Part shown: piece by piece, positions 41,524 to 42,415 of the stretch | Position numbering within the stretch: the first letter of the stretch is position 1 | How the letters are laid out: every line of letters starts with the position of its first letter | Source: an uncultured Burkholderiales bacterium | GTDB taxonomy: Bacteria > Pseudomonadota > Gammaproteobacteria > Burkholderiales > Burkholderiaceae_C | DNA: 42,415 nucleotides | Assembly: GCA_903820745.1 (NCBI GenBank) | Contig: CAIJIT010000089.1 | Coordinates: forward strand, 1-42,415 | Direction of reading: 5' to 3' | Notes under the pieces: model-generated | Told to the model about the DNA's origin: nothing | What the model saw: the letters and a program-made list of their open reading frames with translations, nothing else | Database searches by the model: none | Made by a program: the position numbers and the translations under genes

Positions 41524-42415
41524 AGCCAACGCCCATGAAAAAAGTCTCGCTCCAATGCCGCAATATCCGCCTGTCCTTTGGCGCCACCGAGGTGCTGAAG
41601 GGCGTCAGCCTTGACATCATTCCGGGCGAGTTCTTCGCCCTGCTGGGGCCTTCAGGCTCGGGTAAATCGACGCTGCTGCGCTTGATCGCCGGCTTCCAGC
41701 AACAGCAGCAGGGCGAATTGCTGATCGACGGCAAGGATGTCAGCGGTCAGCCGCCTTGGCAGCGCCAGGTCGGCTTGGTGTTCCAGAACTATGCGCTGTG
41801 GCCGCATCTGACGGTCTGGGACAACGTCGCCTTCGGGCTGGTCGAACGCCGGGTCGAAGCGGCAGCGATCAAGGCCAGGGTCGGCGCTGCGCTGGAGCAG
41901 GTCGATCTGTCGCCCTATGCCCAGCGCAGGCCGAGTCAGTTGTCAGGCGGGCAGCAGCAGCGGGTGGCGCTGGCGCGCACCCTGGTGACCGAGCCGCAGT
42001 TGCTGCTGCTCGACGAGCCGCTGTCCAATCTGGACAAGACGCTGCGCGTGCAAATGCGCCAGGAGTTGCTGGCGATGCAGCGCCGCCTGGGCCTGACGAC
42101 GATCTTCGTCACCCATGACCAGGAAGAGGCGATGACCACGGCCGACCGCATGGCCGTGCTCGACCAGGGTCTGGTGCAGCAGGTGGGCAGCCCGGTCGCG
42201 CTCTACGACTACCCGGTCAATGCCTTTGTGGCCGGCTTTGTCGGCACGATGAATCTGCTGACCGGCAAGGTGCGCTCGCGCAGCGCCGGCCTGCTGACGC
42301 TCGACATCCCCGATGTCGGCTTGCTGCAACTGCCGGTCGATGCGCAAAGCCCGCAGACCGAATCGATGCAGCTCAGCGTCCGTCCGCATGCGCTGCGCCT
42401 GGCGCCGGCCGCGCA
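41520..42415 (+). CDS. ABC transporter ATP-binding protein, 3' end outside window
   Basis: At least 298 codons of an importer ATPase, cut by the window end. Walker A is LLGPSGSGKSTLLRL, the Q-loop is VGLVFQNYALWPHLTVWDN, the signature is RPSQLSGGQQQRVALARTL, Walker B is LLLLDEPLSNLDKTLR and the H-loop is TIFVTHDQEEAM. A C-terminal TOBE-type regulatory part begins near residue 245. Either ATG 41520, which overlaps the permease stop (ATGA), or ATG 41535 in the same frame may be the start; coupling favours the first. Confidence 0.92.
   Translation, partial: MKPTPMKKVSLQCRNIRLSFGATEVLKGVSLDIIPGEFFALLGPSGSGKSTLLRLIAGFQQQQQGELLIDGKDVSGQPPWQRQVGLVFQNYALWPHLTVWDNVAFGLVERRVEAAAIKARVGAALEQVDLSPYAQRRPSQLSGGQQQRVALARTLVTEPQLLLLDEPLSNLDKTLRVQMRQELLAMQRRLGLTTIFVTHDQEEAMTTADRMAVLDQGLVQQVGSPVALYDYPVNAFVAGFVGTMNLLTGKVRSRSAGLLTLDIPDVGLLQLPVDAQSPQTESMQLSVRPHALRLAPAA

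Overview
The window looks like the chromosome of a high-GC betaproteobacterium of the order Burkholderiales. This rests on family-level resemblance and on gene orders that I recall as typical of that group: hisI-hisE-HIT-tatABC beside a DegQ/DegS-type protease and a Nif3 gene, dusB-fis-purH-ruvC, and an AAA+ ATPase followed by a NUDIX gene. I cannot name a genus. No rRNA, tRNA, IS element or CRISPR array was recognised. Every gene start is an inference from the ribosome-binding site, overlap with the previous gene and family length.

Layout. 1-2880: the 3' end of a leuC-type gene and leuD (plus strand) converge on a pdxA/Nif3 pair (minus). 2908-8803: a DegS-like periplasmic protease, the complete Tat translocase (tatA, tatB, tatC), a HIT protein, hisE and hisI, a NUDIX hydrolase, a DUF815-type ATPase and slmA. 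8804-11349: an orphan LuxR-type response regulator, a repeat-rich gap, argB and a yqaA-like membrane protein. 11444-20136: dusB-fis-purH, then a translationally coupled aldehyde dehydrogenase / Tat-signal small protein / GMC oxidoreductase cassette, then ruvC and a sodium:solute symporter. 20137-24050: an accessory island with an 88-bp tandem repeat, four different toxin-antitoxin modules (TumE/TumA, an RHH/PIN pair, MazEF, BrnTA) and the 3' remnant of a TIGR03032-like gene. 24051-35836: an orphan winged-helix regulator, then a compact minus-strand glycan operon containing a fifth toxin-antitoxin module (VapBC). 35945-42415: lysS, an enoyl-CoA hydratase and a three-gene ABC importer cut by the window end.

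How the genes work together. The glycan operon runs from 35836 down to 24537. WbpB-, WbpE- and WbpD-like enzymes would make a 2,3-diamino-uronic acid sugar. A PglF/WbpM-like 4,6-dehydratase and a PglE-like aminotransferase would make a 4-amino sugar. A PglC-like transferase would load the lipid carrier, two family-4-like glycosyltransferases and an acyltransferase would extend or decorate it, and a Wzx-type flippase would export it. No Wzy polymerase or chain-length regulator was seen, so a short glycan (for example for protein glycosylation) is as plausible as a capsule. The GMC oxidoreductase, aldehyde dehydrogenase and small Tat-signal protein look like an alcohol-to-acid oxidation unit; the Tat machinery that could export the small protein is encoded in the same window.

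The most unusual parts are the density of toxin-antitoxin modules, the VapBC pair inserted in frame-coupled fashion inside the glycan operon, the RHH/PIN pair that I cannot match to a named system, and tandem duplications just downstream of three genes (response regulator, argB, symporter).
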